The notes beneath the pieces were generated by a model. That model worked only from the letters and a program-made list of their open reading frames with translations. It did no database searches and was not told where the DNA came from. Below, piece by piece: positions 12,335 to 25,700 of a stretch of DNA of 64,000 nucleotides. The translations under genes were made by a program, and so were the position numbers. The DNA lies in NCBI GenBank assembly GCA_947561395.2, contig OX387190.1, positions 15,494,858 through 15,558,857 on the forward strand. Reading direction: 5' to 3'. How positions within the stretch are numbered: the stretch's first letter is position 1; every line of letters begins with the position of its first letter. The DNA is from Buxus sempervirens. Lineage: Eukaryota > Streptophyta > Magnoliopsida > Buxales > Buxaceae.

Positions 12335-13256
12335 TCATGGTGTACCAATGCCTGGAAGATGCGAATGGTCTTGGTTGAATTCTGATTGCATCAACTCTTG
12401 GAAGATCTTCATGGAAGATTCAAGCAAACCGAGAGACTAACACTATGTTCTCACTATCTTTACCTTGAGAAAGATAATAAATTTCTCCATCTGCCAGTAT
12501 TGCAGGTGCAACTTGTGTAGGGTGCCCCCAACCAAAATCTGATTCATAAAGGGGCAGCCTATGTAGTTTAACAATAGAACAAGTATTTTCAAATTCAAAG
12601 TCACTTCTTGTAGCTTCAAAATAGTCAATAAAGGACTGAACATAGGCTCTGGAGGCCACCGAGCTTATGGTGTCCTGAATCAATTTTATTACAAATGATA
12701 GCGGTTTCTGACCCAAGTCACCTGCATTACAGTAACACATAGAACTTGCGACACCAACGCCAAAATACCCTTTTGGAAACATTCGACCAGTTTTCTTCCT
12801 CAGATCTACGCAAATCAAAATCCCAACCTTACTGCCTGATTCTATTTTAAGTGCTTTGGTTCGATTACGCCACACTAAAGCTGTAACAAGTTCAAAGGTT
12901 GTTGGGAACCTTATGGAGTGATCATTCAAGATTAATTTTGATTTCATTTGAGTCAATAATTTTGGATTGAAGCAAAAAGACCACGCGACCATTAATGGAG
13001 GATCCCATGGCATCTCTCTGATCATCCACATGACATCACGACCCTTTTTCCTTGAAAATTCATGATGAGGGAACTCAATCTTAGGAGGTGGTCTTGCTCT
13101 CAAAATGGATCTATCCAGAAATGGAGCCGATGTTAACGATAAGCCCCTAGCAATTCCAGACCAAGAAACCATGAACTCTCCCAACGAGTTCCCATCACAC
13201 AATAAGTTGGACATACACATTCCAAGAACAAATCCTCCGCACTCGAACCTTGTTAG
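12335..13256 (-). pseudogene. BAHD acyltransferase exon 2 duplicate, broken
   Basis: The 922 bp align with the 921-bp exon 2 of the neighbouring gene at very high identity, including the intron acceptor AG and the intron start up to about 13300. No first exon exists upstream. One extra nucleotide near 12437 (GACTAACAC against GACAACAC) shifts the frame and truncates the last 30 or so residues. DFGWG is present. The HxxxD position reads N-L-L-C-D, so the catalytic His is absent here too, with a different residue. Because intron sequence is included, this is a segmental duplication rather than a retrocopy. Confidence 0.88.
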
Positions 13257-14344
13257 CTGAACATTCAATAAGGCTGAATTCTGTTATGATATGATCCTTT
13301 TTAATTAAATCAGAAATAGTGTGTTAATGTCTTAAAATATGCTGATATTCTTGGAATGTCTTAAGGTTTAGAGTTAGGGGGCGTCAATTAATATGTAAAA
13401 ACAAATTAATTTAATTTAAGAACGAATCATGAAACTATTGCTGTTGGAATATAAAATAAAATAAGAGTATACCTTTTAAATATATAATGAAGGAAGATAA
13501 TTTTAAAGAAGGGAAATATTCTGAAAGATAAAAATGCGGTTCTAATTCACAGAACAAATAAAAGAAATTGTTTTTTAAAGGAGGAGGTGCGTTGGATTAA
13601 TTGATATAGGTTTACGTTTTGGAGTTTGTAGTGAAAGGAAAATATGTTTTAAGATAAAAGAAACGGATATAAATAAGAAAAATAAATAGTTTACTATCTA
13701 AAATAAATTTAGTAATTATAGTTGAGGGCGTCGATTAAATTTAAACTGTTATTTTGTTAAAACTAAAAAATTGATGCTTCTAATTAGAAATCTTAAAAAT
13801 GAAGGAAGATAATCTTAAAGAAGAGAAATATTCTTTAAGATACCAATGTGGTGCCGAATGGGATTGCGCTCGGATCCTCTGTGAAGCGCATCCTCTGTGA
13901 AGCAACGCATCGTCTGTGAAGCGCAATCCAACGGACCAAAATAAGCGAAGGGTAGTAGCGTAATTTTGAACGAAACGCTTAAAACTCCTCGGTTTTGTCC
14001 TCGGCAATCTCCTCATTTCGATGCAAACGTGCAAAACATATTATTTAATTTAGGATCCTCTCCACATCCGCAACGTGCGAAACATATTATTTAATTTAGG
14101 ATCCTCTCCACGTCCACATCTTACCTGACATTTCTGGACCTTCTTCGTCTTCGTCATCCTCATCACATACGAAAAGGACAGGATCATACTCCATTTGCTT
14201 CACAGAGGTTTCCCTTTCTTACAAACACGCGCACCCACTTGACGAAAGAAAGGGACCACTACCATCACAAGAACTTCGTAAGCGAGGGACCACCACGATA
14301 GCCACCATCCTCATTGAAAGACGACTGTAAGCCCTTATTTAATT
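13257..14344. other. Non-coding spacer with small repeats
   Basis: Mostly A/T-rich. Around 13861-13928 an inverted repeat (GGATTGCGCT / AGCGCAATCC) encloses three CTCTGTGAAGC-like units. A direct repeat of about 30 bp containing 'atttaggatcctctccac' occurs near 14045 and 14090. No gene is recognised. Confidence 0.45.
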
Positions 14345-14644
14345 TTATAATATAATGACCAAATGTATACATAAGGAGCCATGGGTACCAGGCGAAATAA
14401 GCCAAAGGTATTGCTCCAAATAACGATGGGTACCTGCCGAGTTAAGCTTTAGGTACGCCCGAAGAGCTCCCCAAAAAACATTTTCGTAGTCAACAAATAA
14501 ACCTATGGTACCCTCAAAATAAGCATTAGCTACATCCCCATTTAATTCACAGGCACCCCAAAATAAAGCGTAGGTACCCCCAGTCAAATAACCCATACAT
14601 ACACCCCACAAATCAGATTAAGGTACCCCACTCTAAGCCCAAGG
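14345..14644. repeat. GGTACC/AAGGCTTA degenerate array (left part)
   Basis: Irregular copies of 'aataagcc.aaggtacccc' spaced 25-40 bp apart. The array continues at 17584 after a solo LTR that split it (duplication CAAGG). It is the reverse orientation of the arrays at 17930-18240 and 63540-63990. Confidence 0.75.
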
Positions 14645-17583
14645 TGTAACGCCCCGAACCCGGGTCAGTGCAAACCGGCAACAAACCCGAACCCGGTTCG
14701 CTATTGTAACAACCCAAGTCTGGTTCAACAACCAAACTCGAGGTGTTACCACGAAGCTGGGGTTAGATACCAACTAAGATTCACAATAATTTTAAAACTT
14801 TAATGAATTATATCAGAGTTCTGGTGGCCAATAAAAACAATTCTTTATTCAATAATATCAATTCAGTTTACAATAAGGTTTATTTAATCAACATATGACA
14901 TTAATACCAATTACAATTCTACCCATCAAATTAAAACCCCATCTTCGCGATCTCTCCAAGCAACCTGAAAAATAGGGGAAAACGGAGTGAGATTTACATC
15001 TCAGCAAGTAGTAGGTGCATGCAAGTAAACAGTCTTATTTAGGCAAATAGTCATGAGGTATACGATTAATCAATGATAAGGCGATAATTCAAATCAACAT
15101 GGCCAATTCCAAATAAAGCAATAGGATATGCAATCATTCTTAAATACCAGTAAAAAGATGTTATTGATAGATAAATCCGAAGATTAGCGATAAAACATGT
15201 ATTCATAATTAATGGTCCATCTCACAAATCCGGTAGTAACATTCTCCCATGTAGGATGCAAAAACGTAGTATTCACATCTCCCCTACATGAGATTCCTCC
15301 CGCAGGAGCTAACACATCTCACCCGCAGGTGGTAACACACACATCTCCCTTATGGGATGCAATCACATCATGATTACATCTCCCCTACAAGAGGTCTCTC
15401 CCGCAGGAGTTACACATCTCACCCGCAGGTGGTCTCATATCTCTCTTGTAGGATGCAATCACATCGTGACTACATCTCCCCCACAAGAGGTCACATCTCT
15501 CCCGCAGGAGGTCACATATCTCCCCTGTGGGATGCAATCCAATAAGGATCACATCTCCCCCAACAGGAGATCTCATCTCACCCGCAGGTGGTCACACATC
15601 TCCCCTGTGGGATGCAATCCAATCAGGATTACATCTCCCCCAACAGGAGGTCTCATCTCATCCGCAGGTGGTTACATACATATCTCCCTTGTGGGATGCA
15701 ATCACATCGTGACTACATCTCCCCCACAAGAGGTCTCTCCCGCAGGAGTTACACTTCTCACCCGCAGGTGGTCATATATCTCATCCGTAGATGGTACAAA
15801 TCTCTTATTGCCATCATGGCATTTAATCCACAGTTCAAAATAAAGCTCCTGAACATAAATTCCATTGAAATCAGAATTAAAGTAATTTCCAGAAAATCAG
15901 TATTCATATTTAAAGCACAAACCGAAGAAATTCAAGTTTTGTTTAGAGTTTTCCTTATTAATCCCTGTATTATAATCCAAGTTCCCATATTAACACCTAA
16001 GATAGTATTTATTTCAATTTTCTATATTTATAATTTCCAGTATATTCTACAGACCTAAATTATAATTTAGAAGATGATTTTAATTCATAATTACCAGTTA
16101 GTATTTGTCCTATCATTATTCCTCATCATTTATTCCTTTACATACACTATCTTACCATTAAGACTTTAATTATTTGGATGTTTATCAAATTTAATTTTTA
16201 TAATTTCCATACCTCAATTAGGCCTTTATAAAGATGTTGGAATAGTTAAGATACTAGAAAAATTATTAGAAATTTATTTGGATTACAAAAATACCATAAA
16301 TATGAATTTACTGCATAGAGCGCCTACCTCTACAGGGCTAGGCGATCCTAGGCGCTAGTGCAAAATTAAACAGAAATTTCCAGATTTCTAAAGTTCGGAT
16401 TTTTATGCCTTTGACATATGTTTCTTTGGTCTAAATTAATCTAATAACATTCTAAAACATTCCTAAAGCCTTCTAGAGTAATTTTTATAAATTAAATACC
16501 CTCCTACCTTTATTTACATAATCCAACCAAGCTTTCTTCTTTAATTTGGTAAATCCATCAAGAATACAAATCATGAAAATATAAGCAACTTGATTCCATG
16601 TAAATACAATTTCGTCTAATCCATTCTAACCACATGAAATCACAGAAATCAAAATCATGTAGTTCCTCACGTTTTCCAAGGGTTACTACTTGCCTTATAC
16701 GCTAAAATCCTTCTTCCATTGAAGCTTTTAATTCTGGACCTGACTTTTGCTCCCAACCGCACCAACCTAGAGTTCTCCAATTCCAATCTCCACCGTTCAC
16801 ATTGTAGTTACATTAGTCGTGAACAAAACCTCCAAATTTGAAGGCGATCAACCATACGTATTTTCCCCGATCATATTTTGATGGTGGCTGGTCAGACACC
16901 TCCATTAGAAACCTCCTTCCTTTCTCTCCCTCCTTTCTCTCCATAAGAAACCCACGAAAATTCCCTCTTGTCTAACCTTAGTTTCCTATTTATACTAAGC
17001 TTTAGAAATCCTAAACCAACCCTAATTGGCTAATTTAATTTGGGCTAACCCAACCATGGTCTAGTTAAAGTCTAATCCTTCTAATTTAATTCCTACTTTT
17101 TCTCTACCTTCTATTTTTCTACTTAAACATTACTAATCAAATCTCTTTTTATTTAAACTCCTCCTTACACCTATTTTCGTGCATAACATTCACTTAAATA
17201 TTAAATTTTACCAAAAACCCAAATTAAGTTACTTTTCTCCCAATTAAGACTTGAAATCTCCTGACTACCCTTTTTCCTCATTTAGGCTTTTATTACTTTC
17301 TTTTAATTTCTAACTTGTCTAAATAAATTATTTTCTTCTATTTACAAATTCTAGTTATTAGTTAATGATCTATTTATTAATTACTCTTTTCGGAAAATTA
17401 CCAAAATACCCTTTTTACTCTTTTAGACTAATTTCATTAAAATTATTTCTTTATTTACAACTTATCACTTATTCGAATTAATTATCCTCTAAATCTTCTC
17501 TTTTTATTTTAACTAGGATTTAACTCATATTTTCTTTTATTTATTATTTATTTATTTATTAGGTGGAAATTCGGGGTTTTACA
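14645..17583 (-). mobile_element. Tekay-like solo LTR, reverse orientation
   Basis: It begins TGTAACGCCCCGAACCCGGG and ends CGGGGTTTTACA, the reverse complement of the termini of the full element at 20289-29810. The first 100 bp align closely with the inverted 3' end of that LTR. The flanking duplication CAAGG is perfect (14640-14644, 17584-17588). There is no internal region. The 2939-bp length exceeds the 2.36-kb LTRs of the full element, partly because of an internal minisatellite. A GC-rich AGGCGCT/AGCGCCT patch lies near 16318-16362. Confidence 0.92.
15230..15795. repeat. Minisatellite inside the solo LTR
   Basis: Irregular 60-75 bp units are built from 'acatctcccc(c)aacaggaggt', 'cccgcaggtggt', 'cccgcaggaggt' and 'tgtgggatgcaatc'. 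The same repeat is expanded to about 1 kb at 40150-41238 in another solo LTR. It lacks stop codons in several frames but shows no protein signal. Confidence 0.85.
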
Positions 17584-18240
17584 CAAGGTATCGCATATAA
17601 GCCTAAGGTACCCCATGGTAAGCCAAACCCACTCACCAAAATTAGCCTAAGGTACCCCCTAAACCTACGGTACCCACAATATAAGCCCAAGGTATCCCCA
17701 ATATAAGGCTAAGGTACCTCCTGAAATCGTGATTCGGCGATTTGTCCTGAGACCTAATCGCTACGAAACAGAGACAATGTTTCACTACTTACAGTTAATC
17801 GCAAATCCGTGATTAGTCGTCTGATTAATCGCGGCACCTAATCGTCAAGTCACGATTAATCCTGTACTTAATTGTGATGAAAATCTTGTGAAGTAAGGCT
17901 TAGATTCCGCTCCCCTCCCCAATTAATTTATAATTGGTGGGTTACCCAAGGCTTATGGGGCTAGTACCTAAGGCTCACTTGTTTGTACCAAGGCATTTTT
18001 GGGGTGTACTTAGAACATTTTTTGGGGGGGATATTTGGGGATACCCAAGGCTTATTTGTGGGTTACGAAAGCCTTATTTTGTTGGGGGTACTTAAGGCTT
18101 AATTGGGTTTTGGTAAGCCAATTTGTAGGTGTAGGTAAACCAATTTAGGGGGCCTATTTGTGGGTACCCAATTCATATTTGTGGGATAGAAAATGCATAT
18201 TTGTGGGGTACATAAGGCGTATTTCAATTTACATTTTGAT
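17584..18240. repeat. GGTACC arrays around a GATTAATC-rich core
   Basis: 17584-17720 carries GGTACCCC units in reverse orientation. 17740-17880 is rich in GATTAATC/CGATTAATCG palindromes. 17930-18240 carries 'GGGGTACCTAAGGCTTATT' units in forward orientation. The block is therefore an imperfect foldback directly upstream of the PMD/Ulp1-type gene. A similar GATTAATC core lies at 63340-63540. Confidence 0.7.
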
Positions 18241-18318
18241 TTTATAGATGGCACATGTAAATAGTCACATTGCAAAGTTTTTTTTTTTTAATCAATTTGT
18301 GTATTTATTTGTAGATAA

Positions 18319-20288
18319 ATGGCACCAAGCGGGGAAGGAGTTCGCAATAGATGTACTCCTCAACGACTACTAAAAATTATCGAAAGGTTGAACGAGTCCC
18401 AGAGGCTAGCTGTTAGAGAAATTGGGCTGGGAAGCCTTCTTGATATGACGATTAAACACTGTTATAAGGGCAACATTGTGTCCTTATTGGCTTCATTTGA
18501 TCCAGATAAATGTTGCCTTGAAGTAAGTGGAAGGACGTTTGATATATTACCTCCTGATGTTGAGCGAATATTGGGGGTGACCTTTGCCGGGGAGACTATA
18601 GAAATCGATGAGGTGGAAAACGACCTCACAGAATTAAAGAAAATGTATTGTGATGATAAGGGTAAGATGCCTTGAGGAGAGCTGGAGAGAAGACTGCAAG
18701 AGAAGGAGACGGCGGATGAAGATTTTTTGAGGCTTTTTGTATTGCTTGCATTGGGCTCATTTTTATGCCCTCAAGCTAAGCCGGAGGCCAGCACAAAGTT
18801 CTTAAATCTCGTAATAGATATGGAGGGACTCCGTACCCTCAACTAGTCAAAGTTGGTTCTTGATTAGCTCATTGCCGCAATCCGCCAATACAAGGAGAAG
18901 CGCCAAATATATGTCGATGGTTGTTTGGTTTTTATAAAGGTAAGTTATTGTTATACACACATTTCATATATTTGGTATGCTTAAATTGTAATGGAAGAAA
19001 TGTTTATTCAATCGCAGATGTTCTATTATGAATGTTTACGCATCGATGGGACCGCGATAGACTTGGATGCAACAGCTCCTCTCATCACCGTGTGGAATGA
19101 TGAGGATGTGTTGGAGAGGGAGAAAGAAGGAAAGGAAAAGGAAAAGGACATGAAAACTTCGGAACATATTGAATATGAAAATGTTCCGGAGTCCGATAAA
19201 TCAAAGGGGAGGAAGAAGGTATATTATATTATATTGTATTTATATTTTCGAATAGGGGGTACTCAATATCAATATTCATTATACGTACATGGACATAAAT
19301 TTTACTTGATTGTGTGTTTTAGCAGGATAAATTGAGGGTAGCGATAAAGAAGCTAACGAAGGTAGTTGCTGCCCTTCAGCGTGAGGTAGCCGAATCCCCG
19401 AGATTGAAGGCTTTGGAGAAGGAGGTAATGGAATTCGGTTTTTGTCATTATTCATTATAAGTTCCAGATCTTATAGAAATGCAAATGTTTGTGGCTTGAT
19501 TTGTTTAGGTGGAGAAATTGAAGTTGATGATAAGCAATCTTGAAGTAGGGCAAGCTGAATTAAGAGAGATTGTTCTCGAGCTTGTTGGATATGCTCGTGA
19601 CTACTGAAGCTACTCTGCCCCTGAATGTCCACGGGAACCATTTGAGGTTCCAGTGAACGTTGCTTCTGCATCGGAGGGTCCTTGCCTAGTGTCGCCGATG
19701 GAAGATATTGAACTTAGGGCGGAATGTATCCCGGATCCAACAGCGGGAGAATATGAAGGGTCAATCATTCCATTTCAACCCGTTGAAGCTCCGAGATTGA
19801 AACGAATGAAGGTGCCCGGTAAAGCAAAAAGGAGTCCTTTTACAATCATCACCAGGGAGAAAAAGAAGAGGGCCAGAAATAGTAAGCAATCGCTCGATGC
19901 CGAGAGGCCAACGCAAACGGTAAGTAGTATATAATTGGATGTTTAATTGCATGTCAACCATTCATGTAAAACTTTACTATAGTAGATTGAAGAGCAAAAT
20001 TGTCGATGTAATGATCGTGTGACCTACATGAAATATATTCCAGGTGCCATCTGGCGATGATCAACGTTTCGGAGGCTAGGTTGTTGCTGGATCTGAACAT
20101 TGCAGATCCGGCCATACAGCCATTGGTATGTTTGTTCTCAGTTTTTCTAAAGGAATTGTTTTATTTTTTTCGGTTAGAATCAGGTTGACAGAAATATATT
20201 CATTTTTTGGAATTTTTAATAAACTTGTAGGGAAGCGAACCAGTGGAGGCATCTTCTAGTAGGACTCCGGTGGATATTGGATGCGCGG
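18319..20288 (+). pseudogene. PMD/Ulp1-type transposon gene, N-terminal part, broken
   Basis: The first exon starts at ATG 18319. It contains 'REIGLGSLL', 'SLLASFDP' and 'GRTFDILPPDVERILGV', typical of the N-terminal region of plant transposon-borne proteins that end in a C48/Ulp1 protease. The frame meets TGA at 18673 and then continues with family-like sequence ('FLRLFVLLALGSFLCP'), with further stops near 18844. A GT-AG intron leads to an exon at about 19009 ('MFYYECLRIDGTAIDLD') with acidic and lysine-rich segments and probable short exons at about 19320 and 19510-19930. The gypsy element at 20289 interrupts the reading frame 'DIGCAV'. The 3' part resumes at 29811. The gene is non-functional. 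Confidence 0.7.
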
Positions 20289-22655
20289 TGTAAAACCCCA
20301 AATTTTCCTTAAATAATAAATTAAATTAGTAAATAATATTACCCAGAGTTATGATTGATAGAAACATTTTAATATTGTAGGGGGTGATCAACTTAGCGGA
20401 GATCCAGAATTAGACGCAGATCTGACCGTCCGATCGTGAGATATCGAGGTATGTATTCTGATTGGGCAAGGTGTATAGAAGAGTTGCATGGGAGATGCAT
20501 AGGATCAGGGGGTATAAATATGTATAAAGAATTAACCTAATTCTTATACATGTATTGTCGCGCGTATTGAAGAGCCGCAAGCGACGACTATTCGAGCGAC
20601 CAAGGGAAGAAGAAGGAGAAGAAGAAGGAAGGGCTGGGCGTGTGTTCATCGTCCAGAGGATTTCTCTGTGCAGGAGTTTCGCCATTGTGCAGAATAGAGA
20701 AGGAGGAATCAGCGTATAGAGGTAGGTGACACCGTTTTGGTTTTAAATTTCGGATTTACCTCTGTTTAATCGCAATGCATGTTTCTATGATATGTATAGT
20801 TGTATTTAGTTAGCTAAGCATGTTATAAATACATTAGAATGAGTTTAGACGAGAAAAATCGTGATTTAGAACTGTTTCTGATCGATTTGGTGAGACCGCC
20901 GACCTCGACTGTGCGAGGCGCACATCGGCGATCTTAGGCGCTGGTTAAAGATTTGAGGACGCCGTGGACCGCGGGACGACGGACCGTGGGCGCTCGAATT
21001 TGCACTACCGCCGACTGATGACCGCCCGGAGCGATCCTGAGCGATCCCAGGCGCTCTCAGCAGAATTTCCAATTTTTCATAATTTCGAACCTAATTCAAT
21101 TCTAAACTATTTTTAGACAATTTTAATGATTAATTAAGGTGCTTTAAGACCAAAATAAACTACCTAAATCCCTGTTTTACAGAAAAACAAATTAGGGAGA
21201 TATTTAGGACATTAGTTGCCAAGTTTTGAAGGTAAATGAGAAATGTGATTTTGGAAAAGCCTAACTACCATTTGACTATCTAAACACTTCTAAATGGCAT
21301 TAAAAATCATAAGACATTATAAAGAAAATTCAGAATCCGAATGACTGAATAATGAAGTGAATGTACAGATATAACCATTATATGCCGCTAGGCACCAACC
21401 CTTATAGAATTATGATACTTTAGGGAATTTTGGAGTCTAGTGGGCATAGCTGGTTATGGATCCATAGTCGTAGCTAGATTGCTGAGGGATATGTCATTTG
21501 GGTTGAGTTACTCCTATATGCGACGCGCTTCCTTTGCAAGTTAGTTTGTCTGGGAAGGTCCTATGTCTGGAGGGACACCCCGGTGAGCCGCTGGTGATTC
21601 CCTGTACATGTGGATAAGCAACCACCTCCATGTATTGATTCTGGTGCTGCATGCTGGTGGTACATGCCAACTCTGATGGGTACATGTGCAATAAGTCGGT
21701 GACTACGGCTCTTGTCTAAGCTGCGCTGCATGGGGCTTGAGTATCATTAGTAGCATCGCTCCTAAGTCGCACGGTGGTATAGCAATTGATTGAGAATCAT
21801 CTCAAAAGGTTTATCTAACTTTGTGAGTCCTACAATGACACTGAAAACACAACACTTGATATGATTATTATTATTATTGTGCACGTGCGGGATGCATGTG
21901 ATTGGGATATTGGTTGGATGTGACTGCTTAGTACATCCTTGCAATGTATGGATTATGCTACTGATTTGGCTATTGAGTTCTTATATTAAAACTTGCTGAA
22001 AATCATTTCTAGAACTGTTTATCAAACTGTTTTGTGTTCATGAATGGTATAAATGATTATGCGAGCCTGATTTATCGATGTTGCTTAATCGTGCATGAAA
22101 TGTTACTTTGCTTATATTAACTGTTTAATCATGCATGTGTTACCTACTGAGATATTCGTATCTCACCCTACTTCTATTCCATTTTTTCAGCTGATACGCG
22201 AGAGGGGGATCTCTTAGACTTCCAGGGAGAGATAGCCGAGTATTCGCCGGAGGATTATTATTATCCATATCTCATCTGAGGTGGATTGATGTTATAGATT
22301 TAGCATTTTGATTGGTTTATTATCATTTATATGGATTGATGTATGAGAGAGATGAGAGAGAGAGATAGTGACCCGTTCATTTTACCAGACTTTGATATTA
22401 ATGACTGATGGTCAAGCTTTATGCTTGTTTGAGGATTTTGATCTACACTTCCGCACATACTTGTTTCCGCAACTCTGATAGTTTTATATATATATTGGAT
22501 TTACTTTCTTTGGTCTGGTATGTTATTGATGTTGTAATTGATATGGGCCAGTAACACCTCGGATTTGGTTGTTGAACTAAATTCGGGTTGTTACAGTAGC
22601 GAACCGGGTTCGGGTCGGGTGCCGGTTTGCACTGACCCGGGTTCGGGGCGTTACA
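20289..22655 (+). repeat. 5' LTR of the chromovirus
   Basis: It starts TGTAAAACCCCAAATTTTCC and ends GTTCGGGGCGTTACA. The 3' LTR at 27453 is nearly identical. A GC-rich patch with 'cggcgatcttaggcgc' and 'gatcccaggcgctc' is at 20890-21060. Confidence 0.96.
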
Positions 22656-22659
22656 GAGA

Positions 22660-22671
22660 TGGTATCAGAGC
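22660..22671 (+). promoter_or_regulatory. Primer binding site, initiator tRNA-Met
   Basis: TGGTATCAGAGC, 4 nt after the 5' LTR, is the standard plant tRNA-Met complement used for minus-strand priming. Confidence 0.93.
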
Positions 22672-22779
22672 AATGGTCCTAACCTTAGATTAGCCAGCTT
22701 TAGGGGAATGGGATTGTTAGTACGCTAGAGAGAACCCCTAGAATTATTGGATTCTTACAAGTGAAATTGTATTTTGCAG

Positions 22780-25700
22780 ATGGCTGGTAGGGGAAGACGT
22801 GCTAGAGTTGATCCTATTGAGGAGGAGCAGCAGGATGTTCCACTACCTCCACCACCTCCAGGGGGTGATATATGGACTGTTGTTGGCACATTGGTAGAGC
22901 TTCTTGCCAAGGAGAGAGAGGAGAGACTGAGCCAGCATGGCAATGGCGGGAATGGTGGCAATGGTCACGGAGAGGAGCCTATACATGAGCAGGCCATACA
23001 TACGGCCAAGGATCTTGAGCAATTCAGGAAATTGGATCCACCTATCTTCAGTGGACGACCAGATCCTATGGAGGCTGAGAGATGGCTGATGCGAGTCGAG
23101 TGGATTTTTTAGGCTATGGGATGCCCTATGGACCGGAGAGTGCGTTTGGCAGCATTCTTGTTTGAGGGAGAGGCAGTGCACTGGTGGACAGCCAGGAAGA
23201 GGCAGGATCCACAGGCTACGTACATGACTTGGGATAGATTCCGAGAGGTCTTCTATGACCAGTATTTTTCTGAGGAAGTCCGGCTCAAGAAGGAGCGGGA
23301 ATTTATGGAGATTACTCAGGGAGGCCAGAAGGTGGCTCAGTACGAGGCTAGATTTGCAGCCTTGTCCCGATTTGCACCTCATATGACACAGGATGAGAGG
23401 AGGCTGACTTCACATTTTGAGCGGGGTCTGAAGCCTGAGATTAGGAGTATGCTGACAGTACTCTTGTGCACCGAACTGAAGGACGTGATACGTAGAGCCA
23501 CTAGAGCTGAGAGTGACTTGGAGGCTAGAGCGAGCCAGAGCAGAGCTAGGCCGCCTATGAGGCCGGCAGATCAGAGAGGTTTCCTTAGTGGGAACAAGAG
23601 ACCCAGAGACTGGACTAGGGCAGAGCCTGCAGGAGGACAGTATAGAGCAGTTCCGAAGGCATGTGCCAGTTGCGGCAGATACAATGTACCTGGACCGTGT
23701 GTTGCAGCGCCAGGCACCTGCTACCGATGTGGTAGGCCGGGTCACAGGATCACGGATTGTCGGTTTCCTACTAGTTATCAGCCGTTAGCTGTGCCACGAC
23801 CGGCATTACCATCGCCAGAGACCGCGCCTGCTTTTCCACAGAGGCCACAGTTCCAGCAGCCAGCTCAGAGAGCACCGGTTGGGCAGAAGCCCCAGGGCAG
23901 AGGACCAGTTCAGAGAGGAGGCCAGAGGCAGACAGTACCTGCTCAGCAGCAGCCAGCGAGGGTATATGCAGTGGATGCACATGAGGAGCGTGAGCCCGAT
24001 CGTGTGGAGGATACTGAGGGTGATCCCGAGGCACCTGAGTTGATTGGAGGTATTCTCTTCATCTGTGGTAGATCAGCATGTGTTCTGTTTGATTCTGGTG
24101 CTTCCCATTCTTTTATATCGCCTGCTTGTGCACAACGGATTGGTTTGTCACCCACTGAATTGGATACTGCTTTGTCTGTGCACACACCTTTGGGAGAGTC
24201 TACTCGAGTGGAGCATATGTATAGAGACTGTATGATTAGATTGGGTAGATTAGAGTTGTCTGGTGATTTGATTGCCTTAGACATTGGAGGTTTTGATGTG
24301 ATATTGGGGATGGATTGGCTATGTAGACACCATGTGACGTTGGATTGTTATGCGGGTACAGTGATAGTTAGAGGGCCAGATCAGACCACTCATTGTTTCA
24401 AATGTGAGGGGTTGAAGTCGCGGATTGGTCTGGTAGCATCTGTGATAGCAGAGGAGCTTAGGAGTGACACCCTTGTCATCTCCGATGTACCTGTTGTACA
24501 GGAGTTTGCGGATGTGTTTCCAGAGGATTTGCCTGGATTACCACCTGCTAGAGGAGTAGAGTTCAGGATACAGTTGATGCCTGGTACGGCTCCAGTTTCG
24601 AAACCACCCTATAGGCTTGCGAAACCAGAACAGGAGGAACTTAAGAAACAGTTAGATGAGCTCCAGGAAAAAGGTTTCATTAGACCCAGTATGTCTCCGT
24701 GGGGCGCTCCAGTTCTATTTGTCCAGAAGAAGGATGGAAGCATGAGGATGTGTATTGATTATAGGCAACTGAATGAAGTCACAGTGAAGAACAAGTATCC
24801 GTTGCCTAGGATTGATGACCTATTTGACCAGTTAGGAGGAGCATCATGGTTCTCCAAGATAGACTTGAGGTCAGGATATCATCAGGTGAGAGTAGCAGAG
24901 GAGGACATAGAGAAGACAGCTTTTCGTACACGCTATGGGCATTATGAGTTCTTGGTTATGCCTTTTGGGTTGACCAATGCCCCAGCCGTTTTCATGGACC
25001 TCATGAACAGGATTTTTCATGCATACTTGGACAGTTTTGTAGTGGTGTTCATTGATGACATCCTAGTATATTCTAAGACCCGAGAAGCACATGTAGGGCA
25101 TTTGAAGGCAGTATTGCACACTTTGAGAGACCACGGGTTGTATGGGAAATTTAGTAAATGTCAGTTTTGGCTAAGGCAAATTTCTTTCTTAGGTCATGTT
25201 ATCTCAGGAGAGGGTATATCTGTGGACCCTGAGAAGGTAAAGGCAGTGGCGGAATGGCCGAGGCTTACTACAGTGACAGAGGTCAGGAGTTTCCTCGGTA
25301 TGGCAGGTTACTACAGGAGATTCATCGCTGGATTTTCACGTATAGCTGCACCCTTGTCTAATCTAACCAAGAAGGCAGTGAAATTCCAATGGGATGAGAA
25401 ATGTGAGCAGAGTTTCCAGGAACTGAAGCAGAGATTGACTACTGCACCAGTTTTGATTGTGTCATCCATGGATGAGGCATTTGCGGTGTATTGTGATGCT
25501 TCTAGGATAGGCTTGGGATGTGTACTGATGCAGCAAGGTAGAGTTATAGCGTATGCTTCGAGATTGTTAAGGCCGCATGAGAAGAACTACCCTACCCACG
25601 ATTTGGAGCTTGTAGCCATAGTCTTTGCATTGAAGCTATGGAGGCATTACCTTTATGGAGTAGAGTTTGAGATCTTTTCTGATCATAAGAGCTTGAGATA

